NCBI RefSeq assembly: GCF_005377625.1
Contig: NZ_CP040098.1
Span: 1 to 64,000, forward strand
Origin: Desulfoglaeba alkanexedens ALDC
GTDB taxonomy: Bacteria; Desulfobacterota; Syntrophobacteria; Syntrophobacterales; DSM-9756
Length of the DNA stretch: 64,000 nt
Direction of reading: 5' to 3'
Shown: in pieces, positions 43,600-51,845 of the stretch
Layout: each line of letters opens with the position of its first letter
Position numbering within the stretch: the stretch's first letter is position 1
Translations under genes and position numbers: made by a program
Notes under the pieces: model-generated
Database searches by the model: none
Seen by the model: the letters and a program-made list of their open reading frames with translations, nothing else
What the model was told of the DNA's origin: nothing

Positions 43600-43665
43600 G
43601 AAAACCGGGCCGGTCGCCTTGACGGAAAACCGGGCCGGTCGCCTTGACGGAAAACCGGGCCGGTC
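43600..43665. repeat. 25-bp tandem repeat
   Basis: Two identical 25-base units (43600-43624, 43625-43649; core GAAAACCGGGCCGGTCGCC) and a 16-base partial third. The unit begins with a copy of the ACCGGGGCGGTCG segment found after family C at 53970, so it looks like a local expansion of the repeat edge. Units abut with no spacer. Confidence 0.9.
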
Positions 43666-43710
43666 CCCTGTAGGGGCGCAGCCACGCTGCGCCCTGACTT
43701 GCCGGCGACT

Positions 43711-44475
43711 TCAAACGGACAAACGATCTGCAGGTGCTCGACCACACAGGCCCAACCGGCACTTTTCCCCGCCCGGCGTTCGCAAAGGGATTTCCACACG
43801 GTGAAAGGCTTCCGCCAGTTCGTAGGTTTCGCCTTGGGCCATGGCACGGCACCGATCCCTGAGCCAGCTTTCCAGGTCCGGCCACGGGAGTTCCCTCACC
43901 TGGCTTTCGTGGCAGCGGAGTGCGGCCAGCTTGGTTTCGAAGGTGCTCGTGATGTCCACCCGGTGGTTGACGTCCTCGGAGGCCCAAAGGAGCACTTCGC
44001 GCACCTTGTGGGGCTCAAGCCCTTCTTCGAGCAGGTCGGGATAGGCCAGGTGGTCCCTTGCGTAGGGAAAGACCGCATCCAGAACCACCTGACCGACGAT
44101 CCGGTGGTCCCGATGCCACAGGTAGCGGCGGTAGGGGTCGGAGGTGATGACGGTCGCCGGGCGGTAGGTCCGAATCATGCGCACCAGGTGTTTTCGAAAC
44201 TCGAAAGAATCCTCCAGTTGCTGATCCGGGTAGCCCAGGAAGGCCACGTCGCTCAAGCCCAGCAGCCGCGCGGCGGCCATCTGTTCTTCCCGGCGCATGG
44301 CGGCAAGCCTTTCCGGTGACAGACTGCGGTCGCTGGTTCCCTTCTCGCCGTCGGTGCAAACAACGTACGCCACCGACCGGCCTGCCTTCCGAAACCGGGC
44401 TACCGTGCCCGCCGCACCAAATTCTGCATCGTCCGGATGAGCCGTTATCACCAATACATCGACCTGGAGTGTCAC
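43711..44475 (-). CDS. PIG-L family deacetylase (MshB/BshB-like)
   Basis: A 254-residue zinc-dependent N-acetylglucosamine deacetylase of the PIG-L/LmbE family. Metal and catalytic motif AHPDDAEFGAAG (residues ~12-23), a GTSDRSLSPERLAAMRREEQ helix, GYPDQQLEDSFEFRKHL, HRDHRIVGQVVLDAVFPYAR (third zinc ligand), and NHRVDITSTFETKLAALRCH. GTG 44475 is the start by frame, but GAGGAGG is very close to it. It lies 70 bases after the GT4 gene and appears to be its partner. Known relatives deacetylate GlcNAc-Ins (MshB) or GlcNAc-malate (BshB), or lipid-linked sugars. Confidence 0.87.
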   Translation of the reverse strand: MTLQVDVLVITAHPDDAEFGAAGTVARFRKAGRSVAYVVCTDGEKGTSDRSLSPERLAAMRREEQMAAARLLGLSDVAFLGYPDQQLEDSFEFRKHLVRMIRTYRPATVITSDPYRRYLWHRDHRIVGQVVLDAVFPYARDHLAYPDLLEEGLEPHKVREVLLWASEDVNHRVDITSTFETKLAALRCHESQVRELPWPDLESWLRDRCRAMAQGETYELAEAFHRVEIPLRTPGGEKCRLGLCGRAPADRLSV

Positions 44476-44545
44476 GCCTCGCCTCCTCTTTCACGGTTTA
44501 CAGCATCCCCTTTGAACGACTCCGCTCGGCACCGGCTGCCGGCTT

Positions 44546-45847
44546 TCAGCTGCTGGCCCTGACTTCCGCAACATGGAGCATCCGGCGGCATTCCAGGCAC
44601 AACCCGGCGGGCCACCGCCCGGCGTGCGCTTCGGCCCGCGCCGCCCAGTCCCGGAGCAGTTTCCGGTATTCCGCGCAGACAGCTTTCGCGATGGCCCGCC
44701 ATTCGTACGCGAGCACCGTTTCCCGGATGGAAGCGGGGTTTGCCTGTCGCGTCCCCCGCCAGTGCAGCCCTTTCAGAAGGGCTTCCGCCAGGGACTCCGA
44801 CCGATTGTCACGGGTCAGGAAACCGTTCACGCCGTCCGCGATCAACGCCTTCATGGCGCCCACCGGGGTCGCGACCACCGGCGTTCCGCAGGCCAAGGCT
44901 TCCAGCGCCACCAGCCCGAAACTTTCGTAGTAGGAAGGCACGACCAAGACATCCGCCGCGGCGTAATATCGGGGAAGTGCTTCCTGAGGCATTCGGCCGC
45001 AAAAGACCACCCGGTCCTGGATGGCCAGGTCCGCGCAGAGTTTCCCATAGACCCCGGCGCTTCCACCGGAACCGCCCTCCCCGCCGACCAGCGCGACGTG
45101 GAACGCCGCTTGGGTCTTGAGCCGCGCCACGGCTTCCAGGAATCTTTCGATTCCCTTGATGGGGTCGAACCGGCCCACAAAGAGGACCAGGGGAAGCTCC
45201 GGCGCGAGCCCCAGTCCGCTCCTGGCCGCTCGGCGATCCAGAAGCCTGAATCGCTCGAGATCCACCCCGCAGGGGACGACGCGGACGCTTCGGGAGGCCG
45301 CACCGGAATCTCGGATCAGTTCCTCCCGTTCACCGGCCGTGGCCGTGAACACCCGATCACAGCAAACCGCCAGGTGCCGTTCCGCCCTCACACGCATTTC
45401 GGGCTCCCTGGCCGTTCCCAGGGCACGGTCTTTCAATGCGCCCAAGGTGTGAAACATCACGACGTGAGGTACTTTCCAGCGCCGGCTCAGCGCCTGGCCC
45501 GCCAGACCGGAAAGCCAGTAATGGCTGTGCACCAGGTCGTAGTCCAGATCCCGCTCCCGCCGGTGGCGCTCGATGGATTCCAAAAACGCCGGCACCTGCC
45601 GGTGGAGATCACACGGGCTTCCCGAGCCGTCTTCCCCGGCATCCAGGTGGATCACCCGGACACCTTCGGACGGCCTTTCCACTGCGGCTCGCTCCGGTCC
45701 GCGGCGGCGGGTGTAGATGTCGATTTCGTAGCCGGCGGCGCCGAGGTGCCTCGAAAGCTCCCGAATATAGACACTCATCCCTCCCGTGTCCCGGGTCCCC
45801 AGTTCCCCCAGGGGGCTCGAATGCATGCTGATGACCGCCACCCTCAT
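44546..45847 (-). CDS. GT4 glycosyltransferase, MshA-like
   Basis: A 433-residue GT-B glycosyltransferase. The N-terminus RVAVISMHSSPLGELGTRDT, then GGMSVYIRELSRHLG, is very like mycothiol MshA (HTSPLAQPGTGDAGGMNVY). DYDLVHSHYWLSGLAGQAL, a FTATAGEREEL segment, VPCGVDLERFRLL, VLFVGRFDPIKGIERFLEAV and the donor-site YESFGLVALEALACGTPVVA motif are present. MshA joins GlcNAc to inositol-1-phosphate; sucrose-phosphate synthases share parts of this pattern. The C-terminal 40 residues include CLECRRM. ATG 45847 is chosen by family start; ATG 45871 is possible. The product of this enzyme in this organism is inference. Confidence 0.82.
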   Translation of the reverse strand: MRVAVISMHSSPLGELGTRDTGGMSVYIRELSRHLGAAGYEIDIYTRRRGPERAAVERPSEGVRVIHLDAGEDGSGSPCDLHRQVPAFLESIERHRRERDLDYDLVHSHYWLSGLAGQALSRRWKVPHVVMFHTLGALKDRALGTAREPEMRVRAERHLAVCCDRVFTATAGEREELIRDSGAASRSVRVVPCGVDLERFRLLDRRAARSGLGLAPELPLVLFVGRFDPIKGIERFLEAVARLKTQAAFHVALVGGEGGSGGSAGVYGKLCADLAIQDRVVFCGRMPQEALPRYYAAADVLVVPSYYESFGLVALEALACGTPVVATPVGAMKALIADGVNGFLTRDNRSESLAEALLKGLHWRGTRQANPASIRETVLAYEWRAIAKAVCAEYRKLLRDWAARAEAHAGRWPAGLCLECRRMLHVAEVRASS

Positions 45848-45932
45848 TGTCTTCAAATCGCGCTGCTTCATCCCCGCCGTGGCCGTCCCCTTTCCCGTCA
45901 AGCGTCGTGCCCGCACCTCAACCTCAAACGCC

Positions 45933-46961
45933 TCAGTCCCGCCCGTATCCGCCGGGAAACCTCACCCGGTACCTCAACAGTTCAATTTCACGCCCGCCCA
46001 GCCGCTGCTTGTAGGCTTCCGCACCCTTCAGAAAATCGTACCTGGAAAGCCCCGTCTCAATGGCGTCTTTCAGGCTCAACACCTTGCTCAACAGCCCGAC
46101 ACTCAATCGACGCTCCGTCGCGTCGTATCCGTTGTTGTACAGATACCGCACCCCCGCATGATCGAAGCACAGGGCCGACGCCACGGGACGCCCGTTGAGG
46201 TCCAGGAAAAAGAGGCGAAGCAGCCCGGCCCGGGAAAGCGCCCCGGAAAGCGCTCGGAAGTAGGCGGCCATGCGAGGCGTCATGAAGGCCGCCTTGTCGT
46301 CGCGGTTCATCCCGAAAAGGGAGATGAAGGTTTCGATCGCACCCGAGACCTGAGACAGGCTTTCCACTTTTCGGAAGCCGACGTTTCCCGCTTCCTCGAA
46401 CCGCCGCAGTTTTCGGCGGAGTTCATGCCGCTCTTTCCCGGTGAGCCCTGACAGGAAGTCTTCCCAGCTATCCGGGAGTTCCAGTTCCGAGGAAACGGCT
46501 TCCGAAGCGACTTCCCAGTCGAACCCGAGGCTTCGGGCTGCGTCCCCTAGGTGGCGAGCCACGGCGGAATCCGACCGCACCGGTCCCAGGTCCAGTTCAC
46601 CGGCGCCGCCGGCCCCAAGGAAGCCGAGCAGCTCGCGCAAAAACTCCCGCTCCCTTCCCGGTTCGATCACTCCGTCGAAGTAGTCGCAGACGTCCGGGTC
46701 ACCCAGGAAGGCGAACCTGTTCCGCGCCGGGCCCGTTGCGAGCGGAGCGATGCCGACGATGCGGTCCTTTTCGCGAAGCACCGCCAGGAAAGGCTCGATC
46801 CCTTGTCCCAGCGTCTCGAGCCAGGCTTCGATCCACGGGGGGATCACAAACGGGCAGTTCCAGTTCAGGTGCGCCCCTTCCCGGTCCCACAGCGCCATAA
46901 ACGTTTCCCAATCCACCGGCTCGATCCGGTGACTCGTCGCTGCATCCGCCGAGTTCTTCAT
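45933..46961 (-). CDS. GNAT-fold acetyltransferase (CelD/BcsL, Acetyltransf_6 type)
   Basis: A 342-residue double-GNAT-like protein from ATG 46961 (GGAAGAG upstream). WNCPFVIPPWIEAWLETLGQ, VGIAPLATGPARNRFAFLG and the second half ERHELRRKLRRFEEAGNVGF, FFLDLNGRPVASALCF, YLYNNGYDATERRLSVGLL and YDFLKGAEAYKQRLGGREIE are typical of the CelD/BcsL group. These transfer acyl groups to sugars, amino acids or peptides. It lies between the S51-like gene (31 bases upstream) and the GT4 gene (85 bases downstream) on the same strand. Confidence 0.8.
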   Translation of the reverse strand: MKNSADAATSHRIEPVDWETFMALWDREGAHLNWNCPFVIPPWIEAWLETLGQGIEPFLAVLREKDRIVGIAPLATGPARNRFAFLGDPDVCDYFDGVIEPGREREFLRELLGFLGAGGAGELDLGPVRSDSAVARHLGDAARSLGFDWEVASEAVSSELELPDSWEDFLSGLTGKERHELRRKLRRFEEAGNVGFRKVESLSQVSGAIETFISLFGMNRDDKAAFMTPRMAAYFRALSGALSRAGLLRLFFLDLNGRPVASALCFDHAGVRYLYNNGYDATERRLSVGLLSKVLSLKDAIETGLSRYDFLKGAEAYKQRLGGREIELLRYRVRFPGGYGRD

Positions 46962-46992
46962 CAGCTCTTCCAAAAGACAACGCCCGTTATCG

Positions 46993-48279
46993 TCACACCG
47001 GCCCGCGAACCCCCGCTGAAGCCGATTCATTCAGTTCCCACCGAGGCCCCTCCGGAGTGTCTTCCACCCTGACGCCGCCGCGGTTCAAGGCGTCTCGAAT
47101 ACGGTCCGCTTCGGACCATCGCTTCTCAGACCGATACGTTTCGCGAAGCTCCAGCAGCGCCTCGACCACCGGCGAAAGACACTCCACCCTGCTTCGAGGG
47201 AGCCGTTCCACCACGACGCCGAAACGCACCATGAGCTCCCGGTAGCGTTCCCGCCCCTGGGATATCAGCTCCGGGTTTTCCCGGTCCGATTGCGCCTGCC
47301 ACAGAAGCCGGTCCATGTCAAGGATCACCGCGACCATCCGACGCGCATCCCCCCGTTCCGCTCCATCGTCGAAACGCGCCTCCATCGCCCGAACCCGGTC
47401 CCAGAACGATCCCTCGTCCGCCCCGGAAGGCGCCTCCAGGAGCTGCGTTGAAACGCGGGCCATGGGATTCCAGGGCTCCGCACCCCGAACGCCGCTCAGA
47501 AGGTCCAAATGAAACGCCTCCCCGGAATCTAACCTAATCTCACGGCCCCCGCTTCGGACCGTCACCCGGCCGATCCCGCGAACCTCCGCCCGCCGGGTTT
47601 CAAGGTCCATGAGGCAGGCCGTGTGTTCGTCCAACCCGAGAATGGTGACACCGGCATCCAGCTGCCTTTCCAGTTCCCGAAACCGAGGCTCCCCCATGTA
47701 GCAGAACCGCGTGTCGTGCGTGCCGCCTTCGGCATTATTCCAATGAGGGACGACGACCATGTGGAAGCCGAAACGGCCGAGGAGGTCCAGACCTTCCACC
47801 CAGTGAGGGGGTTCGCCCACCTTGTAGATTTCGTAGACGGGAAGCGTCCGGCAGCCCAGGGTCAGCGCTGCGGCGCTCGCCGCCACAAGGCAGGCGCCTT
47901 CCTGCAGGCGCCGGTGGAAAATCTCCGGGATGGGAGTCCCCATCCACTGCTTGACCGCGTAGGTGGGGCTTCCCGGCCCAATGAGGATATAATCGGCTTC
48001 CCTCAACGACCGGTAAACCCGCTCCCTCTCATGCGGTTCAGCTGTTGCCTTCGACTTGAAGGAAACGGTATGGAGAGGATGGCCGACGTGCTTTCGAAAG
48101 TAGTGCGCGGCCCTTTCGGCCAGCTCGTCGGCATTCAATTGGAAACCGGCCGGCGTGTCCAGGAACACGGCCTGCGGGTTCCCGCCCAGCCCACGGAGAA
48201 GTTCCTTGTGCACTTCAACCATGGTGGAGGTCAGTTCGCCCGATCCCATGAGAGCGATGATTCCCCTGCGTGAGGTCAT
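46993..48279 (-). CDS. Peptidase-S51/cyanophycinase-like protein fused to a CysRS-type C-terminal domain
   Basis: A 428-residue protein from ATG 48279. Residues about 5-225 look like peptidase S51/class I glutamine-amidotransferase fold: GIIALMGSGELTSTMVEVHK, YILIGPGSPTYAVKQW, the nucleophile-type AASAAALTLGCRTL and GLDEHTACLMDL. Residues about 270-425 resemble the C-terminal helical domain of cysteinyl-tRNA synthetase: a FDDGAERGDARRMVAVILDM helix, then VVEALLELRETYRSEKRW, SEADRIRDALNRGGV and EDTPEGPRWEL. The CysRS catalytic domain (HIGH, KMSKS, zinc) is absent. I know of no characterised protein with this pairing. It heads a four-gene run with GNAT, GT4 and PIG-L proteins. Confidence 0.75.
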   Translation of the reverse strand: MTSRRGIIALMGSGELTSTMVEVHKELLRGLGGNPQAVFLDTPAGFQLNADELAERAAHYFRKHVGHPLHTVSFKSKATAEPHERERVYRSLREADYILIGPGSPTYAVKQWMGTPIPEIFHRRLQEGACLVAASAAALTLGCRTLPVYEIYKVGEPPHWVEGLDLLGRFGFHMVVVPHWNNAEGGTHDTRFCYMGEPRFRELERQLDAGVTILGLDEHTACLMDLETRRAEVRGIGRVTVRSGGREIRLDSGEAFHLDLLSGVRGAEPWNPMARVSTQLLEAPSGADEGSFWDRVRAMEARFDDGAERGDARRMVAVILDMDRLLWQAQSDRENPELISQGRERYRELMVRFGVVVERLPRSRVECLSPVVEALLELRETYRSEKRWSEADRIRDALNRGGVRVEDTPEGPRWELNESASAGVRGPV

Positions 48280-48370
48280 CGTGGTACCCTCGTTTGAACC
48301 TTGGAGAAGCAAATTGCCCACAGTTTAAGCACTTGGAGCCCATTCGTCGACCTCCGGGAGGTGCAACCTT

Positions 48371-49024
48371 ATGATTCAGGCGGTGCTATTCGATTTTGGA
48401 CGAGTCATTTCCGCTCAGAAACCGGCGTCGCTTTTCCGCGCCTATGAAAACGACCTGGGGCTTGAGCCCGGAACGATCAATCGTGTCATGTTCGAATGCC
48501 AAGCCTGGAACAGGACGCTCGTGGGAGAGATCTCCCTCGACGACTACTGGCGGACCGTCGGGCCGAAACTCAACCTCCGTTCCCCCGAAGCGATCCGAGC
48601 TTTCCGCCGGCGCTATCGCGAAGATGAACGGCCGAACCTGGAGGTTATTCGGATCATCGGGAAGCTGAAAGACGCCTGCCGCCTGGCGGTGCTTTCCAAC
48701 TCCCCGCCGGGACTTCTGCGCTGGCTCGCAGACTGGCGGATCGACCATCACTTCCACGTCATTTTCTGTTCCGGAGACGAAGGCATCGCGAAACCCGACC
48801 CTCGTGCCTACCTCCAGACCCTCGACAGGCTGGCCGTCGCCCCCGACCGGGCGGTCTTCGTGGACGATGCGCCCGAAAACGTCCAGGCGGCCCGCCGGAT
48901 CGGCCTCCACGCGATCCTTTTCGAAAACGCCGCCGCTCTCGAAGGCGCTCTCTCGCGTTGGCTTTCCATCCCGCCCGCCGGTGAAGGCGGACCGGTAAGA
49001 GCTTGTCCAAAAACAAGCTCATGA
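48371..49024 (+). CDS. HAD-family hydrolase
   Basis: A 217-residue haloacid dehalogenase-fold protein. Motif I is LFDFGRVIS; the second Asp of the DxD pair is replaced by Gly, as in the DUF/epoxide-hydrolase-N-like and YihX-like group (DLGGV). Motif II is LAVLSNSPPG (~100), the Lys is in GIAKPDPRAYLQTL (~145) and motif IV FVDDAPENVQAARRIG (~170). It probably removes phosphate from a sugar phosphate. It diverges from the S51-like gene, with 90 bases between starts, and GGGAGG precedes its ATG. The last residues (VRACPKTSS) seem to run into repeat-like sequence. Confidence 0.85.
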   Translation: MIQAVLFDFGRVISAQKPASLFRAYENDLGLEPGTINRVMFECQAWNRTLVGEISLDDYWRTVGPKLNLRSPEAIRAFRRRYREDERPNLEVIRIIGKLKDACRLAVLSNSPPGLLRWLADWRIDHHFHVIFCSGDEGIAKPDPRAYLQTLDRLAVAPDRAVFVDDAPENVQAARRIGLHAILFENAAALEGALSRWLSIPPAGEGGPVRACPKTSS

Positions 49025-49116
49025 AAGTCGGGCCCTGAGGTTTCTTGTTACTGTTCCATGGGCTTAGACCGGCGCATCAGCATGGACGATCCGACCAAGG
49101 AAGCGGGAGGTGACTC

Positions 49117-49242
49117 GTGAGTCTTCGCAGGTTCCTTCCGGAGGGCGGCAACATCGTGGTGATCGGCTGCGGGCGACTCGGATCGCATATCGCCGGCGCG
49201 CTACGGCGGGCGGCATCAAGCAGTTTCGCGTTCTTCTGCTGA
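49117..49242 (+). pseudogene. TrkA-N (NAD-binding) domain remnant
   Basis: GTG 49117 after GGGAGG opens a 41-residue frame with NIVVIGCGRLGSHIAGAL, the dinucleotide-binding start of TrkA/potassium-channel RCK proteins, then stops. A second short frame (KSAGWEVQRTLLPRTAVVER) follows to 49331 in another phase. The ~600 residues or fewer of a normal partner are absent, so this is a stub with a good ribosome-binding site. Confidence 0.45.
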
Positions 49243-49361
49243 CGAAGTCCGCCGGGTGGGAAGTGCAGCGCACCCTGCTTCCCCGCACGGCCGTTGTGGA
49301 ACGAATGGAGATGGGAAACGGCCGTCCGTAATACGATCCTTCCACTTTTCGGCAGGAAGCC

Positions 49362-50090
49362 ATGAGCCGCCCCGACCTGAGAATCGGCACCTCCGGCTGG
49401 AACTACCCGCACTGGAGAGGCCGCTTTTACCCCGAGTCCCAACCCAAGGCCCGGTGGCTGGAGTACTACAGCTCCCGGTTCGACACGGTCGAAGTCAACG
49501 CCACCTTCTACCGCCTTCCACGCCCGTCCACCTTCGAAGGCTGGAAGCACCGAACGCCCGACGGTTTTCTCTGGGCCGTCAAGGCCAGCCGTTTCATCAC
49601 GCACATAAAGCGCCTGAAGGACGTGGACGAGCCGCTCGCCCGGTTCCGGGAATCCGTTGCGATGCTTGGAGAAAAGTCGGGGCCCGTCCTGTTTCAACTG
49701 CCCCCAGGCCTCCATTTCGACGAGGCGCTGGTGCGCGATTTCCTGGACCGGCTGGACCCCGGTCTCCGGCACGCCGTCGAAGTCCGCCATCGTTCCTGGA
49801 TCGAAGACCGGTTCTTTCAACTCCTGGAAGAACGAAACATCGCCTTCTGTATCGCCGACACCGCCGGGCGCTACCCGCTGCACGAAGCGGTGACAGCGGA
49901 TTTCGTCTACCTGCGCCTGCACGGCTCCCGGGAACTGTATCGGTCTCCCTACACCCGCGCCGAACTGGAAACCTGGGCCGCCCGGATCCGATCCTGGGCG
50001 CGCGACACCTTCGTCTACTTCGACAACGACTTCGAAGCCCACGCCGTGAGAAACGCCTTGGAACTCAAGGCGATCCTAGGCCTGTCCTGA
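49362..50090 (+). CDS. DUF72 (YecE) family protein
   Basis: A 242-residue TIM-barrel-like protein: RIGTSGWNYPHWRGRFYPES at the start, FDTVEVNATFYRLP (~45), WAVKASRFITHIKRL, LFQLPPGLHFDEALV (~110), AVEVRHRSWI, FVYLRLHGSRELYRSPYT (~180) and the closing VYFDNDFEAHAVRNAL. All blocks of the family are present and length is normal. Biochemical role is not established; it is very widespread. GGCAGGAAG precedes ATG 49362. Confidence 0.92.
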   Translation: MSRPDLRIGTSGWNYPHWRGRFYPESQPKARWLEYYSSRFDTVEVNATFYRLPRPSTFEGWKHRTPDGFLWAVKASRFITHIKRLKDVDEPLARFRESVAMLGEKSGPVLFQLPPGLHFDEALVRDFLDRLDPGLRHAVEVRHRSWIEDRFFQLLEERNIAFCIADTAGRYPLHEAVTADFVYLRLHGSRELYRSPYTRAELETWAARIRSWARDTFVYFDNDFEAHAVRNALELKAILGLS

Positions 50091-50215
50091 ATCGCATCCA
50101 CCCGTTTGCCGTGCCCCAATCAGTTGCGTTCACCTCCCTCTCGCGTCGAAGCCGGCCCCGACACCCGAGCCAACCCCCCGACAGGTTTGCACCAAACTGA
50201 TTTGCTGCGGCGCGA

Positions 50216-50698
50216 TCAGGCCAGGACTTCCGCTCCGTGCTTTTCGCTGGGCAGTTCGTCCGGAGCGTCCTCACAGCCGAGCAGCGATACCAGTTTTTCG
50301 ATGGCCCAGAGAATCCTTTCGACTTCTTCCTTTTCGAGCGCCTGCAGGCCTTCGACGAACCCCTGCTGCAACGGGTTCGGCGCCTGCTCGATGAACGCGA
50401 CCCCGTTGTCGGTGATTTCCACGTGAATCTGGCGGCGGTCCTTGCTGATTCGCACGCGGCGCACCAGGTCCCGCCGTTCCAGGCGGTCGACGATCCCCGT
50501 TACGGTGCTGTTGTTGAGGTTCACGATCTTGGTGAGGGCGCCCAGAGAGATCGGCCCGTGTTCATAAATTTCCCGCAGGCAGATCAGCTGCGGCACGGTG
50601 ATCTTGTAGTTTTCCTGGATGTACTTGGACCGCTTGTCCAGTTCACGCGCCATCTGGCGCAGCCGCTTGGTGATGTGGACAATCATGGAATCTACCAT
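50216..50698 (-). CDS. MarR-family transcriptional regulator
   Basis: A 160-residue winged-helix regulator. VPQLICLREIYEHGPISLGA leads into the recognition helix NLNNSTVTGIVDRLERRDLV and the wing RISKDRRQIHVEITDNG. The dimer helices are at both ends. No cysteine sits at the usual redox-sensing place. It lies 125 bases past the end of tupC, same direction, so it could be transcribed with tupABC or separately. Ligand and targets are unknown. Confidence 0.88.
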   Translation of the reverse strand: MVDSMIVHITKRLRQMARELDKRSKYIQENYKITVPQLICLREIYEHGPISLGALTKIVNLNNSTVTGIVDRLERRDLVRRVRISKDRRQIHVEITDNGVAFIEQAPNPLQQGFVEGLQALEKEEVERILWAIEKLVSLLGCEDAPDELPSEKHGAEVLA

Positions 50699-50822
50699 CT
50701 TGTTCCGTCTCCTGAATGGAAATCGCGCATCTATCCGCCGCAGACGCTTTCTGAGCGTCGCTTCTTACCCTATATAACCATTTCCGTGCCACAAAAATCG
50801 GAGGCGGAAAGATCGGCGGGAT

Positions 50823-51845
50823 TCACACCCAGCGGACGGCTTGGGGAGCGAAGGCGATCCAGACCGTCCGGCCGGGCCGAAAGGCGCTGTCGTCGTTTTC
50901 GGCGGCCGGCAGGCAGGCCTTGAGGGAAAAGCCGGCCAGGTCGAGGCCGGCCACCACTTCGAGGCTTTTCCGCTGGAACTGAAGGCTGATCAGGCGGGCT
51001 TCGAGGAAGTTCTCTCCGAAGGCACTTTCGGGGCGCCGTCGCTCGATCCGAACGGCGCGGGGATCCAGCACAGCCAGGGCGCCGGAGTGAGGCGGCGGGG
51101 CCACGCGGATGGATTGCCCGTCGGACAGCCGCATGACGCAAACCTCGGCGCCTTCGCGTTCCCACGGGCCGGGGATCACGTTGGTGATCCCAACTCCGGC
51201 AAGGCGCCCCTCCACAAGATGGGCCACCCCATCCGCCACGTCTTCCAGCCATGCCCAGTCGTGACTGGCGATGAGCAGGGTCGTGCCCCACTGGTTCCGC
51301 GCCCGGACGGCGGCCTCACGGATCAGCGCCGCACTGGCCGCGTCCACGCTGGAAGTGGGCTCGTCCAGCGCCAGGACCTCGGGTCGAAGGATCAGGCGCG
51401 AAGCCAGGGCCACCCGCTGCGCTTCTCCGCCCGAAAGCGCGTACCAGGGCCGGCGCCCGAAATCGTCCAAGGACAATCCCACCCAGTTCAGGGCTTCCCC
51501 CACGCGCTTCGAAAGGTCCGCGCGGTCGTTTCTCACCTTGAGCCCGTAGGCCACGTTGTCGAAGACGGTGCGCTTCAGAAGATACGGATCCTGAAGAAGG
51601 AGCGAAACGCGGCGTCGAACGGCCTCCGAAACCTGGGCGGCAGGCAATCCCTCGAAGAAAAGGTCGCCGGAAGAAGGTTTTTCCATGAACGTGAGGAGCC
51701 GGAGCAGGGTGCTCTTGCCGCTCCCGTTCGGCCCCACAAAGCCCACGATACTCCCTCGCTGCACGTCAAGCGCATCGATCCGAAGCACCGTCCGAGCGCC
51801 GTAGGATTGCTCGACGTTCCGCAGCCGGTAGACCTCCGCCGTCAT
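50823..51845 (-). CDS. tupC: Tungstate ABC transporter ATP-binding protein
   Basis: A 340-residue ABC ATPase. Walker A is GPNGSGKST (~38), Q-loop VSLLLQDPYLL, signature YALSGGEAQRVALASRL (~140), Walker B VLALDEPTSSVDAAS and the H-loop ASHDWAW. After residue ~225 there is a C-terminal regulatory region ending in a TOBE-like fold (ALAVLDPRAVRIERR; FSLKACLPAAENDDSAFRPG), the place where oxyanion may inhibit transport. Its ATG overlaps the tupB stop by four bases. It powers import of tungstate for aldehyde or formate oxidoreductases. Confidence 0.88.
   Translation of the reverse strand: MTAEVYRLRNVEQSYGARTVLRIDALDVQRGSIVGFVGPNGSGKSTLLRLLTFMEKPSSGDLFFEGLPAAQVSEAVRRRVSLLLQDPYLLKRTVFDNVAYGLKVRNDRADLSKRVGEALNWVGLSLDDFGRRPWYALSGGEAQRVALASRLILRPEVLALDEPTSSVDAASAALIREAAVRARNQWGTTLLIASHDWAWLEDVADGVAHLVEGRLAGVGITNVIPGPWEREGAEVCVMRLSDGQSIRVAPPPHSGALAVLDPRAVRIERRRPESAFGENFLEARLISLQFQRKSLEVVAGLDLAGFSLKACLPAAENDDSAFRPGRTVWIAFAPQAVRWV

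Noticed and set aside
43600-43665. CRISPR-like 25-bp repeats
   Set aside because: Head-to-tail units without spacers.
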